A DNA stretch of 20,811 nt, from contig PMAK01000004.1 in NCBI GenBank assembly GCA_003153655.1, forward strand, positions 1 to 20,811, written 5' to 3'. The notes under the pieces are model-generated. The model was not told where the DNA came from. It was given only the letters and a program-made list of their open reading frames with translations, and searched no databases. The position numbers and the translations under genes were made by a program. Below are positions 1 through 6,107 of this stretch, in pieces; the first letter of the stretch is position 1; every line of letters begins with the position of its first letter. Source of the stretch: Phycisphaerales bacterium (GTDB lineage Bacteria > Planctomycetota > Phycisphaerae > Tepidisphaerales > Tepidisphaeraceae).

Positions 1-22
1 GCCAACTCGACGGCGCGCACAG
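1..22. repeat. 22-base exact direct repeat, copy 1 (window edge)
   Basis: The first 22 bases of the window occur again, exactly and in the same orientation, at 3323-3344. Both copies are read in the same frame (VRAVEL) by two different minus-strand genes. As the copy sits on the very edge, its true length is unknown. It may reflect a shared coding module or an assembly breakpoint. Confidence 0.85.
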
Positions 23-479
23 CGTCGTCGGGGCCTCGGCGGGCAACATCGAGGGACTGCAGAACCTTACTGGCCTCTTTAGCGGATGCCCAATCGGCAA
101 TCTCCGGCAACCCCCTTAACTCGCGCGCAAAATCTTTCACAGCTTTCAGATTTTGCGCCTCGCAGTAAACTGCGAGTACTTCTCGAACGGACCAATCAAT
201 TATCAGCAAGGAGCGCCGCCAGCCGAATCCGTCTCCAGCGGTCCCGATTGCCAATCGAATATACGGCTTCATTTTCTGCCGATCTTTACTTTTCAGGTAA
301 TCATTCCAGTGTCTCGCGAAGTTGCCGAAAACCGGACACACGCAGACGGGATGATCCGAATGCTTTTCTCTAGCTATGAATGCAGTTGCCTCCATAAAAC
401 ACCGGCCTTCGGCGGCGGTTCGATGCCATCCGCATTCTAAGGTGATGTCATCAATGCTGATAATGGGCTGTTCTGGCAT
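1..479 (-). CDS. Conserved Cys-containing protein of unknown function, cut by the window edge
   Basis: An open minus-strand frame runs from an ATG at 479 off the left edge (about 159 codons seen, no stop). It has the pattern EGRCFMEATAFIA followed by SDHPVCVCPVFGNFARHWN, then a basic stretch and KPYIRLAIGTAG. I recognise this arrangement (an EGxCxME block, then SDxPxCVCPV and a WND-like motif) from a recurrent family of uncharacterised proteins in bacteria, plasmids and phages; its function is not known to me. The three cysteines (CF..., CVC) could bind metal, which is inference. The start lies 9 bases after the stop of the truncated gene at 489-707, so the two may be co-transcribed. No strong ribosome binding site is seen close to the ATG. 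The last codons share 22 exact bases, in the same reading frame, with the winged-helix gene at 2538-3584. Confidence 0.75.
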   Translation of the reverse strand, partial: MPEQPIISIDDITLECGWHRTAAEGRCFMEATAFIAREKHSDHPVCVCPVFGNFARHWNDYLKSKDRQKMKPYIRLAIGTAGDGFGWRRSLLIIDWSVREVLAVYCEAQNLKAVKDFARELRGLPEIADWASAKEASKVLQSLDVARRGPDDAVRAVEL

Positions 480-488
480 ATTCCGAGT

Positions 489-707
489 TTACTCTTTCCT
501 TTTTGTTGGGGACTTATATAACTCTCCCGCCTTCGCCTTGTCCTGAGTGAACGTACAATCTATATGAACTTCATCAGCCTCAACAAACATGTCTGGCGGT
601 TCAAAGAATGCCAGCGGATCGTCAGGTGTGGCTTTGTTTCGGCGAGGGAATACCCTGACAAGCGTCTTCGGTTCCGAATTCTGTCCAACGATGGGAAGAT
701 TGTTCAT
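489..707 (-). pseudogene. N-terminal remnant of a phage radical-SAM-like protein
   Basis: A 72-residue frame from ATG 707 reads MNNLPIVGQNSEPKTLVRVF and then PRRNKATPDDPLAF and EADEVHIDCTFT. I recognise VRVFPRRxKATPDDxLAF...EADEVHxSxTFTWD as the conserved N terminus of a much longer (about 300 residues) phage and bacterial radical-SAM-like family. Here the frame stops right after this block (KAKAGELYKS), before any CxxxCxxC iron-sulphur motif could occur. The missing part is not found in the space before the next gene, which starts 9 bases later. It therefore looks like a truncated relic or a domain kept on its own. An in-frame stop just upstream excludes a longer N terminus. The family call rests on remembered motif similarity. 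Confidence 0.55.
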
Positions 708-1110
708 TTCACTGGACCGGGGGAGTCATGTTCGCCGGTAGGGACGTTGCCGCGTTCGCCCTCTGAAGCCCTGAGATTGATGCCCAAGACGACGAGCGCG
801 GCCAAATCCCAACCGGCGAAAAAGACCGCCAAGGTCGGCCAGTCCAGCGTCAGGCATACCACGGAAATAGCTTAATGCAAAAATGGGGACGAGGCAATGC
901 CCGGAGTACTATGCGGGCTACGAAGCGCGTTCGTCTTCGAGTTTTTTGACGCTGCGGTCTAGGTCGTCGATCGCGCGTTTTACGCCCCGAATTCGACCAG
1001 CACAATAGGCCGCGCGTACTAAGACAATTTCCCGTCGAAAACAGTACTTCCGGTTCTTGTTCGCCTTCCCTTCCAGGCCTAAGATTGAAACATGAAAGGC
1101 GGAGAAAATC
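708..1110. other. Gene-poor stretch between divergent gene groups
   Basis: About 400 bases without a convincing gene. A plus-strand 31-codon frame at 781-876 (Lys/Ala/Ser-rich) has only a weak ribosome site. A minus-strand frame ending at 918 has a plausible C terminus (RAIDDLDRSVKKLEDE) but no good start: its only ATG (1112) overlaps the start of the better supported plus-strand gene at 1111. The end of this stretch must hold the signals for the plus-strand pair 1111-1531. Confidence 0.4.
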
Positions 1111-1275
1111 ATGAAAGACGATCTGTATTTGAGACTGCTGGCGGAAGGCGAGTTTGTCGTGAGGGATATCGTTTCCTCTGCGTCTTCCCGGCTTATGTTT
1201 GAGCGCTCTTCGGAGCGATCTCGGGAACTAGACGCGATCTGCGTTCGCGCGAATGACAAATCCCCAACGCGCTGA
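1111..1275 (+). CDS. Small protein of unknown function (54 residues)
   Basis: ATG 1111 is preceded by GGCGGAGAAAATC, a Shine-Dalgarno site at good spacing, and opens a 54-codon frame starting MKDDLYLRLLAEGEFVVRDI and ending in TGA at 1275. The protein is charged, with no membrane segment; residues 1-20 could form an amphipathic helix and the middle is Ser/Arg-rich. I do not recognise a family. The next small gene starts 55 bases later on the same strand, also with a strong ribosome site, so the two may form a small operon. The strong ribosome site makes it more likely real than the longer antisense frame that covers it. Confidence 0.5.
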   Translation: MKDDLYLRLLAEGEFVVRDIVSSASSRLMFERSSERSRELDAICVRANDKSPTR

Positions 1276-1330
1276 AACCCCAGTTCAGCGCAAAGCGAAG
1301 GGAACGTTCGAAGAAAAAGGAGAATATCAA

Positions 1331-1531
1331 ATGAGCTACAACTTACAACGGAGCACGCATTTTGACTCATCGGAATCGACCGCCATTCAGCGCGACATGG
1401 CGCTCGGACGGTACAACGGATTCCGAAACACTTTCGACGAATGGGAAACCCGCAAAGCGCGGGCAGCGGACGAACCGGAAATCGAAGAGGGCGGGGAAGA
1501 CGATTTAGAACGGGACCGGAGGACGCGATGA
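1331..1531 (+). CDS. Small acidic protein of unknown function (66 residues)
   Basis: The ATG at 1331 is preceded by AAAAAGGAGAATATCAA, a near-ideal Shine-Dalgarno site, so I prefer it to an upstream ATG at 1253 in the same frame. The product begins MSYNLQRSTHFDSSES and ends in a highly charged acidic then basic tail (EIEEGGEDDLERDRRTR). There is no membrane segment or known domain. Its 3' end overlaps the 3' end of the convergent minus-strand gene at 1505-1768 by 27 bases, which is unusual and leaves no room for a terminator between them. Confidence 0.6.
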   Translation: MSYNLQRSTHFDSSESTAIQRDMALGRYNGFRNTFDEWETRKARAADEPEIEEGGEDDLERDRRTR

Positions 1532-1768
1532 ACCCGAAATACCCAAGGCCATCCTGACCACCTTCAGGTAGCGATCCCAGGATTCCGTACGGATGATGGT
1601 TTTGGCATCGGTGTTACTCGCATAGTCCGGCAACACTCCAGACCAACGAAGCAACCAGGTGCCCGATCTGGAACCGGAGTGCCCATCGAGCCGGACCGGA
1701 CCCTGAAAATCCCGCAAGGCTCTGAGTGACTCCGTGACTTCGGCGTCCGTCGATTCGCCGTTCGTCAT
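1505..1768 (-). CDS. Small hypothetical protein, last gene of the winged-helix operon
   Basis: An 87-residue frame starting at 1768, directly abutting the stop of the upstream gene (TGA then ATG), which indicates translational coupling. The sequence has a Trp-rich centre (SGTWLLRWSGVLP) and a mixed C-terminal half; no membrane segment and no family that I recognise. It is the last of five minus-strand genes with overlapping or abutting ends, downstream of the likely replication gene. The final residues overlap the convergent gene 1331-1531. Confidence 0.55.
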   Translation of the reverse strand: MTNGESTDAEVTESLRALRDFQGPVRLDGHSGSRSGTWLLRWSGVLPDYASNTDAKTIIRTESWDRYLKVVRMALGISGSSRPPVPF

Positions 1769-2131
1769 TCACTGTTTGCCTTTGACTTCTGGAAGTAGCG
1801 CGAGATTGCGGAGATCCGCTTCCCGGTGTGCAAGTTTTTCGAAATCGAACGCTTGCTTATCGGCGGTGTCCCACAATTTGCAGACCGGCGATTCTCCGTC
1901 ATCCGGCGCGAACTTCGAGCAATAGAGCGCGCGCAATTGTGGCACTCCTGGCCAGCAATGAAAGTGTCGGATGCAAGCCTGGACGAACCACTGGAGCTGC
2001 TGGTCGGTGCCAACGAAATCGTGAATATGTTGAGCAACCAAGCCGTGAGCCGCCCGCGAGGGCGGAAAGTCCTGCATGAACTCGGCAATCAGTTCGACGC
2101 CTTGCGCTACGCGGTCGAGTGTGGTTTTCAA
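1769..2131 (-). CDS. Paralogue A of a small operon protein family
   Basis: 120 residues. It aligns by eye with the product of the gene just upstream (2128-2541): both have a helical N terminus, then DFPPSRAAHG / FFPASTAAHC, then FVGTDQQLQWF / FVGTEEQLAWF, then LRALYCSKFAPDDG / LRAVFCLKYEPADG. This marks a tandem duplication. The conserved GTxxQLxWF block and the LRAxxCxKxxPxDG block define the family; its function is unknown to me. Its start overlaps the stop of the upstream gene by 4 bases (ATGA), so translation is coupled. It sits after a winged-helix protein, so a role in replication or early control is possible but not shown. Confidence 0.75.
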   Translation of the reverse strand: MKTTLDRVAQGVELIAEFMQDFPPSRAAHGLVAQHIHDFVGTDQQLQWFVQACIRHFHCWPGVPQLRALYCSKFAPDDGESPVCKLWDTADKQAFDFEKLAHREADLRNLALLPEVKGKQ

Positions 2132-2541
2132 TTGAGCCGTTTCACATCTGGCAGAGGGAATGCTTTCAACTCTTCGCCGGCTTCGAGAGCCTCCCTCTTA
2201 TAGCTTTCGATGCGGCGCTCATTTTCTTCCATCTCACGAAGTCGAGACCGGGCTTCCAGGTCGTCAATCGCGTGGCCAGGAACTTCAACTGTGGGCATTA
2301 TCCCATCGGCCGGCTCATACTTCAAACAAAAGACCGCGCGCAGCAGCGGCTCACCTTCCCATTTTTTGCCGCAAGTGCGACGGTACGTCAATGAGAACCA
2401 GGCGAGTTGCTCTTCAGTCCCGACAAAGGAATATATTTCTTCGCAGACCGCACAGTGCGCGGCGGTGCTGGCGGGGAAAAATGGGATCATGTCAGCGAAT
2501 AGATGTACCACTTTCATGATTGATTCATAAGTCGGTTTCAT
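2128..2541 (-). CDS. Paralogue B of a small operon protein family
   Basis: 137 residues, a paralogue of the next gene (1769-2131). It has the same order of blocks: a helical start, FFPASTAAHC, FVGTEEQLAWF, LRAVFCLKYEPADG. It differs in having a longer charged C terminus (residues about 95-137, rich in Glu, Arg and Lys, likely helical: DDLEARSRLREMEENERR). Two cysteines (AHCAVCEE) replace the AHGLVAQH of the paralogue, so a metal site would not be conserved. Start and stop overlap both neighbours by 4 bases. No known domain. Confidence 0.75.
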   Translation of the reverse strand: MKPTYESIMKVVHLFADMIPFFPASTAAHCAVCEEIYSFVGTEEQLAWFSLTYRRTCGKKWEGEPLLRAVFCLKYEPADGIMPTVEVPGHAIDDLEARSRLREMEENERRIESYKREALEAGEELKAFPLPDVKRLN

Positions 2542-3584
2542 CGTTTTCTCCGTGCTACTTCCTGATCCAGCCGGCGCGCGAGATCGAGGGTCGCGAAAGC
2601 GGTTGCGTCGTCTTTATGGATTTTCACCTTGTCCGGCTTTTTCCTCGGCCTCACTGGACGCATCCACAGCTTTTTCCTCAAGTAGTTCTGCGGCAAGTGG
2701 ACAAACTTCGGATCGTCGTATTCGCCTTGCTCAAAGCGATCCGTGACTCCCTGGACCGCTCGGAGCTGCTCGGCTAGTTCCAGCATGTTCCACGTGGAAC
2801 GTGCCTCGGTCCAGTCGTCAGGGGCGGCGTTGATGCCGTGCCTTAGCCAGGCCGCTTCGAAGATATGGAAATTGCCGCGCTGTTTAGAATCTTTAGGTTC
2901 TGAATCATACAATGAACCAGAGTTCGCGCTGTTCGCCTTTCCTTCCCGTTTCTCCTGTTGTTCGCCTTTTATCACTACGTCTAGTACTCCATCGACGATT
3001 TCGGAGCGATACTGGATACCTGCTTCCGAGCGCACGCGCAAAAACCACGCGCTGACTGGAAGCTCCACTCGTTTTGTTCTTCCACCGGCCCGGATCTTTT
3101 GCCAGTTGGGAACTACTTGGATCGGCGTTTTTTGCGGGACGGCCTTGACCTCTTCTGGAGTTTCTTGCTCGGCTTCCTGCGGCGTGGCATCTGTTATCGA
3201 GATTACGTTCGATCCACGGGTCGGCAGGTTTGGCCAGGTTTCAAAAGGAATGGAGTAAGAACAACCCTTGCGGTAACCCTTCCTGCGCTCCAGGACCTTA
3301 CGATCCAACAGATCGGCCATCGCCAACTCGACGGCGCGCACAGTGCAGCCAGAGAAGGCCGCAAACTCTTCATTGGTGATCGGCCGGCTCCACTTCGGCG
3401 GCTCCTTGCCTTTTTCTGGGATGGCGCCGAGAGTTTCCATCTCGACCACGCGCAAAACCCACTCCTGGACGAGGCTTCCGACCAGGCGGGGACGATCCGA
3501 CTCAAAATACTTGGGATGTTTCACAAATCCGTTGTTGCGCTGCTGTGAAGGGTAGATTGGGACTGCTGATGCCGCCGCTCTCAT
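2538..3584 (-). CDS. Winged-helix protein, possible replication initiator
   Basis: 348 residues from ATG 3584. I chose this start because it forms an ATGA overlap with the stop of the upstream gene; a longer frame from 3689 would run through that whole gene's end. Residues about 60-115 look like a winged helix-turn-helix: ITNEEFAAFSGCTVRAVELA, then ADLLDRKVLERRKGYRKG. This is the layout of phage and plasmid replication or primosome-loading proteins (N-terminal DNA-binding wing, variable middle, helical C terminus). The middle (about 115-250) is Glu/Pro/Lys-rich and probably flexible; the C-terminal part (HIFEAAWLRHG...LPQNYLRKKLWMRP) is basic and helical. The assignment to replication is inference from domain type and operon position; a transcription regulator is the alternative. 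Confidence 0.6.
   Translation of the reverse strand: MRAAASAVPIYPSQQRNNGFVKHPKYFESDRPRLVGSLVQEWVLRVVEMETLGAIPEKGKEPPKWSRPITNEEFAAFSGCTVRAVELAMADLLDRKVLERRKGYRKGCSYSIPFETWPNLPTRGSNVISITDATPQEAEQETPEEVKAVPQKTPIQVVPNWQKIRAGGRTKRVELPVSAWFLRVRSEAGIQYRSEIVDGVLDVVIKGEQQEKREGKANSANSGSLYDSEPKDSKQRGNFHIFEAAWLRHGINAAPDDWTEARSTWNMLELAEQLRAVQGVTDRFEQGEYDDPKFVHLPQNYLRKKLWMRPVRPRKKPDKVKIHKDDATAFATLDLARRLDQEVARRKR
3323..3344. repeat. 22-base exact direct repeat, copy 2
   Basis: Identical to bases 1-22 and in the same orientation. It lies inside the helix-turn-helix coding part of the winged-helix gene and encodes VRAVELA on the minus strand, the same residues as copy 1 in its gene. Confidence 0.85.
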
Positions 3585-3874
3585 CGGCCAGCCCCCATCG
3601 CGCGAGCGCGGGACGCCGCTGAAGGTACCGACCGCCCTGAGGAGCGCCAACCCATCAGAAAACGGCCAATAATCGCACACCCGGCACAAGCAAAGAAACT
3701 TCCAATCGCAAGTGCGTAGAAGACATGCCTGACATGGATCTTCGCCTTAGCTTCGCCTATGAAAGCCATCGCTCCAAGACCAGCGACGATCATAAATAGC
3801 AACAGTGTGTTATATATCTTACTCAGCCAGCGCACTAACAGGACCTTTGCGATCCAGCGTTGATTCCAGGTCAT
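3581..3874 (-). CDS. Small two-helix membrane protein
   Basis: 97 residues from ATG 3874, which has AGAGAAAGG at good spacing; an in-frame GTG at 4024 would add a non-membrane leader without a usable ribosome site. Two transmembrane helices are clear: about residues 22-40 (LLLFMIVAGLGAMAFIG) and about 52-77 (VFYALAIGSFFACAGCAIIG), followed by a basic Ser/Arg-rich tail. The N terminus is also basic (NQRWIAKVLLVRW). Two short helices with charged tails fit a holin-like or other small membrane protein, but position at the head of a replication-type operon does not favour lysis. First gene of the operon; ATGA overlap with the winged-helix gene. Confidence 0.65.
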   Translation of the reverse strand: MTWNQRWIAKVLLVRWLSKIYNTLLLFMIVAGLGAMAFIGEAKAKIHVRHVFYALAIGSFFACAGCAIIGRFLMGWRSSGRSVPSAASRARAMGAGR

Positions 3875-3937
3875 AGTACCTTTCTCTAATTCTTCGCCTA
3901 TCCAAGGGTGTTGACTTTTGGTGGGCTTTACTGGCAG

Positions 3938-3961
3938 ACTGAGAGGGCAACGTTTCTCAGT
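3938..3961. repeat. Inverted repeat in the operon leader
   Basis: ACTGAGA (3938-3944) and TCTCAGT (3955-3961) form a perfect 7-base-pair dyad with a 10-base loop. It lies between the promoter at 4061-4089 and the first gene start at 3874, so in the mRNA it would fold in the 5' leader; a protein-binding operator is the other option. Confidence 0.4.
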
Positions 3962-4060
3962 CGTTGTAATCTCCCACCTTGGTCCTACTCCGGGCCGAGG
4001 TATGTTCTGTTTTACATTCCACACTTCCCTGGATTCGGCTCTCGATAGGGCACGGATTGA

Positions 4061-4089
4061 ATTCTATGCCCATCTTTTGCTGTCGTCAA
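4061..4089 (-). promoter_or_regulatory. Sigma70-type promoter of the minus-strand operon
   Basis: Read on the minus strand: TTGACG (4089-4084), exactly 17 bases, then TAGAAT (4066-4061). Each hexamer matches the consensus at 5 of 6 positions and spacing is ideal. Transcription would start near 4053 and give a leader of roughly 180 bases before the first gene (start 3874), containing the dyad at 3938-3961. Confidence 0.6.
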
Positions 4090-4144
4090 CCCTTGATTTT
4101 TAGCTGTTAGCGCTTGTTTCGGCTTCTCTTCGCCGGTAGCGACC

Positions 4145-4180
4145 CGAAACGTATTTCGCTAAAACACGAAACCTATTTCG
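4145..4180. promoter_or_regulatory. Pair of tandem dyad operators
   Basis: CGAAACGTATTTCG (4145-4158) and CGAAACCTATTTCG (4167-4180) differ at one base. Each is a dyad CGAAA-N4-TTTCG, and the two are spaced 22 bases start to start, about two helical turns, so two dimers could bind the same face of DNA. They lie between the minus-strand promoter (4061-4089) and a possible plus-strand -10 element at 4203-4208. This is the expected arrangement for a repressor or activator acting on both divergent units. The cognate regulator is not identified. Confidence 0.6.
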
Positions 4181-4202
4181 TTTTTTGGGGCGCGCCGTAA
4201 GG

Positions 4203-4208
4203 TATAAG
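4203..4208 (+). promoter_or_regulatory. Possible -10 element for the plus-strand membrane gene
   Basis: TATAAG lies 12 bases before the ATG at 4221. No good -35 hexamer stands 16-18 bases upstream (only a T-run), but the second dyad operator ends just there, at 4180. An activator-dependent promoter is possible. If used, the mRNA would have almost no leader before 4221. Confidence 0.25.
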
Positions 4209-4220
4209 AGTCTTTCTTGT

Positions 4221-4817
4221 ATGAAGAAGGAAGAAGTGTACTCCCCGCCTCCCCTTCCCCCTAAGGCGATTTCCCCACAAACCCGGTACTTGCGGACCAT
4301 TGCGGCATTCAAGACCCGGTGGCAGAATCGGAGTATGAAAACGCTACTGGCCTTCTTCTCTGGCGCGCTCGTCACAACCCTAGCGGTCGTTTTGGCGGGC
4401 GGGTATCACGCTGCGATGCTCGTCCTTGGCGGATTCCTGACCGTGGTGGGGTTGACGGCTATCGTCTGGGCGTTGGGGATACCCCGCGTGGCCCGATGGC
4501 TCCTAGCGCTTGATTCCGCGAATTCCGAGACTGTGTACGTCGAACGGGGCGTGCCGCGCGCGAACGCTGGAAAACTTCTAGCTGTTCCGTACCGTCCCAG
4601 GAGAGCGCTGAATCAAAAACGGAAAACAGGAACCGTGGTAAGTTTGACGGAAGCGAAAATGCTTTCCACTATCCAGCAAGACGTGCTCTCGGCTCTGGTC
4701 AATCTGCAGATGCCGTTCCAACAAGCCGAGCGGATCGTCCTGGAGGTTCAAAAGACGGGGGATTCGTTCGAGGATTTATTCAAGAAGGCGACGCAAGTGC
4801 TTCGCCGGACGGCTTAG
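4221..4817 (+). CDS. Membrane protein with RuvA-like C-terminal helical bundle
   Basis: 198 residues from ATG 4221; an in-frame ATG at 4335 (160 residues, MKTLLAFFSGALVTTLAVV...) is an equally possible start, and neither has a good ribosome site. From the 4335 start, two hydrophobic helices occupy about residues 3-22 and 28-49. A basic linker with a poorly conserved look follows. The last 50 residues (LSTIQQDVLSALVNLQMPFQ...SFEDLFKKATQVLRR) resemble the C-terminal UBA-like domain of RuvA, with its DxxSALxxLxxxxxxAxxxV pattern. The rest of RuvA is absent, so this is not a Holliday-junction helicase subunit but a membrane-anchored protein using a similar three-helix fold. It is convergent with 4814-5353, overlapping by 4 bases. 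Confidence 0.65.
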   Translation: MKKEEVYSPPPLPPKAISPQTRYLRTIAAFKTRWQNRSMKTLLAFFSGALVTTLAVVLAGGYHAAMLVLGGFLTVVGLTAIVWALGIPRVARWLLALDSANSETVYVERGVPRANAGKLLAVPYRPRRALNQKRKTGTVVSLTEAKMLSTIQQDVLSALVNLQMPFQQAERIVLEVQKTGDSFEDLFKKATQVLRRTA

Positions 4818-5353
4818 CCGCGGACGAGCGTCACATTCTCAACCGGGTACATCGGTAAGCGCTCTTCGATGATGTCCCGCACGTCTTTCACGAGCGCGAT
4901 AACGGCGGGTTTAATTTCGTCGGACCTATCGGAGTCCAGATCGAAGTAAGGCGCAAAATCCAGCGCCTTCACTTTCTCTTCGATGGTTGCATCCGAGATT
5001 CGATTACGCGTCGAGAAATCGTGGAACTGATGCCGGATCAGATCGCGCCACTTCGCCAATCCTTCGTCGTTTGAAACGAAGTTCGCGAGCACGCACAGCC
5101 CGGATAGTCCGATCCCCATCTGCATCTGCTGCTCGACTGCCTTCTTAGCCATGAGCGGATGTTTCTGCATCAAGTGCTGGGCGAGTTGCCCGCAGAGCTG
5201 GATGTACTCCATGTCCTTGGGCTGTCCAACGATGGGGACTGCTATGGGGAACGTTCGGTCGCAGTGCAGACACTTGGTCGGCTGAGGAAATTCTTTAGCT
5301 TCGACAGATACGTTGTGAGACTTTCCGTTCGTTCTCATTTTAGTCGGCTCCAT
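4814..5353 (-). CDS. Hypothetical protein with a possible C2H2 zinc finger
   Basis: 179 residues. Near the N terminus CLHCDRTF is followed about 30 residues later by HLMQKH, giving C-x2-C...H-x4-H, the ligand pattern of a C2H2 zinc finger, though with a longer loop than usual. The centre (MGIGLSGLCVLANFV) is mildly hydrophobic; the C-terminal half is charged and helical (DRSDEIKPAVIALVKDVRDI). There is an alternative ATG six codons in. It is the last gene of the minus-strand set that includes the coiled-coil membrane proteins, 8 bases after the previous stop. Nucleic-acid binding is possible; no named family. Confidence 0.6.
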   Translation of the reverse strand: MEPTKMRTNGKSHNVSVEAKEFPQPTKCLHCDRTFPIAVPIVGQPKDMEYIQLCGQLAQHLMQKHPLMAKKAVEQQMQMGIGLSGLCVLANFVSNDEGLAKWRDLIRHQFHDFSTRNRISDATIEEKVKALDFAPYFDLDSDRSDEIKPAVIALVKDVRDIIEERLPMYPVENVTLVRG

Positions 5354-5361
5354 TTATGTTG

Positions 5362-5643
5362 TCAGCCCTTTTCTCGTCTCGATAGGGAACTTAAATCGAT
5401 CGCCTGAGCGTGGCCTTCAATGACGCCTTTTGCGTGCTCGGCTTCGCCGGTCAGTTTGAGCAGCGCAGCTTCGAGGCCGTTGGTGTTCTTCTCCAGTTTG
5501 ACCAGTGTCTCAGAGGTTTTGGCGTTCTGGGATTCTACGCGACGGATCGCGGTTTGATTGAGAAAGCCGACCACGGCGACCACAGTGCTGGGCAACACCG
5601 CTATGGCGCCGCCGACCAGCGCGATCATCCCCACGTCTGTCAT
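5362..5643 (-). CDS. Small membrane protein with coiled-coil tail
   Basis: 93 residues: an N-terminal transmembrane helix (about 5-28, GMIALVGGAIAVLPSTVVAV) followed by a heptad-like helical region (RRVESQNAKTSETLVKLEKN...LEAALLKL). This build is common among small phage membrane proteins next to lysis or structural genes, but the sequence itself does not identify a function. It is 21 bases downstream of the other coiled-coil membrane gene (5665-6057), whose anchor is at the opposite end; the two could pair through their coiled coils, which is inference. Confidence 0.6.
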   Translation of the reverse strand: MTDVGMIALVGGAIAVLPSTVVAVVGFLNQTAIRRVESQNAKTSETLVKLEKNTNGLEAALLKLTGEAEHAKGVIEGHAQAIDLSSLSRREKG

Positions 5644-5664
5644 CTAGCGGTCATTTTATCACGA

Positions 5665-6057
5665 TCAGGTTTTGTGAAAAAACATCGTCAGCAGGTAGGT
5701 GACGGCCGAACAAGCGAACGCCCCGCCGGCGCCGAACGCATACGCCCAGGTGACCTTGCGGTTGAGCTGGCCAACGATGTGCCTGAGCTCGCGAACGTCC
5801 TCGGTGGGTACTTCCGCTTTGTCGGCTTTCTTGTCGAGCCACTGGCGCAAATCGCGCTCGACGCGGATAAGATCTTCCTTGTTCGCGCGCTCACGTTCGA
5901 GCAATTCGAGACGGCGCTCGGTGCCTTCTTTGAAGGAATCGAACTTGGCTGCGATGGTGATGAGCAGCCGTCGATCAGATTCGGTGAACCCGACTTCGCC
6001 GAACTCTTCGCTACTCACCGGCTTGCGCTCCTCCACCAATCTCAGCTTCTCGGGCAC
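5665..6057 (-). CDS. Coiled-coil protein with C-terminal membrane anchor
   Basis: 130 residues from a GTG start at 6057 (MPEKLRLVEERK). Residues about 30-95 are highly charged and helical with heptad spacing (SFKEGTERRLELLERERANK, then RDLRQWLDKKADKAEV). One transmembrane helix (TWAYAFGAGGAFACSAVTYL) lies near the C terminus, ending in a short cytosolic FFHKT. The layout resembles the XhlA family of phage-associated membrane proteins (coiled coil, then one C-terminal helix); identity is not proven. The methyltransferase cassette is inserted directly upstream of its start, 16 bases away, and could change its expression. Confidence 0.6.
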   Translation of the reverse strand: MPEKLRLVEERKPVSSEEFGEVGFTESDRRLLITIAAKFDSFKEGTERRLELLERERANKEDLIRVERDLRQWLDKKADKAEVPTEDVRELRHIVGQLNRKVTWAYAFGAGGAFACSAVTYLLTMFFHKT

Positions 6058-6072
6058 AACTTCATCCTGCCT

Positions 6073-6082
6073 CTAAGATTGG
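6073..6082. repeat. 10-base direct repeat (target duplication), left copy
   Basis: CTAAGATTGG, immediately outside the left inverted repeat of the methyltransferase cassette and repeated in direct orientation at 6850-6859. Direct repeats outside inverted ones are the footprint of a staggered-cut insertion. Confidence 0.75.
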
Positions 6083-6106
6083 GGAATTATATACATGAGT
6101 ACAGCG
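6083..6106. repeat. 24-base terminal inverted repeat, left
   Basis: Begins GGAATTATATACATGAGTAC; its exact reverse complement is at 6826-6849. The methyltransferase stop codon is only one base inside it. Confidence 0.85.
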
Positions 6107-6107
6107 G

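Noticed and set aside
918..1370. Minus-strand frame of 150 codons
   Set aside because: Its first two thirds are antisense to the 1111 gene and Ser-rich; the only later ATG (1112) overlaps the plus-strand start. The last 35 residues look protein-like, so a small gene ending at 918 is not excluded, but no start supports it.
4100..4375. Minus-strand 91-codon frame over the operators
   Set aside because: No ribosome site and it covers the dyad pair and the start of the plus-strand gene; more likely regulatory DNA.
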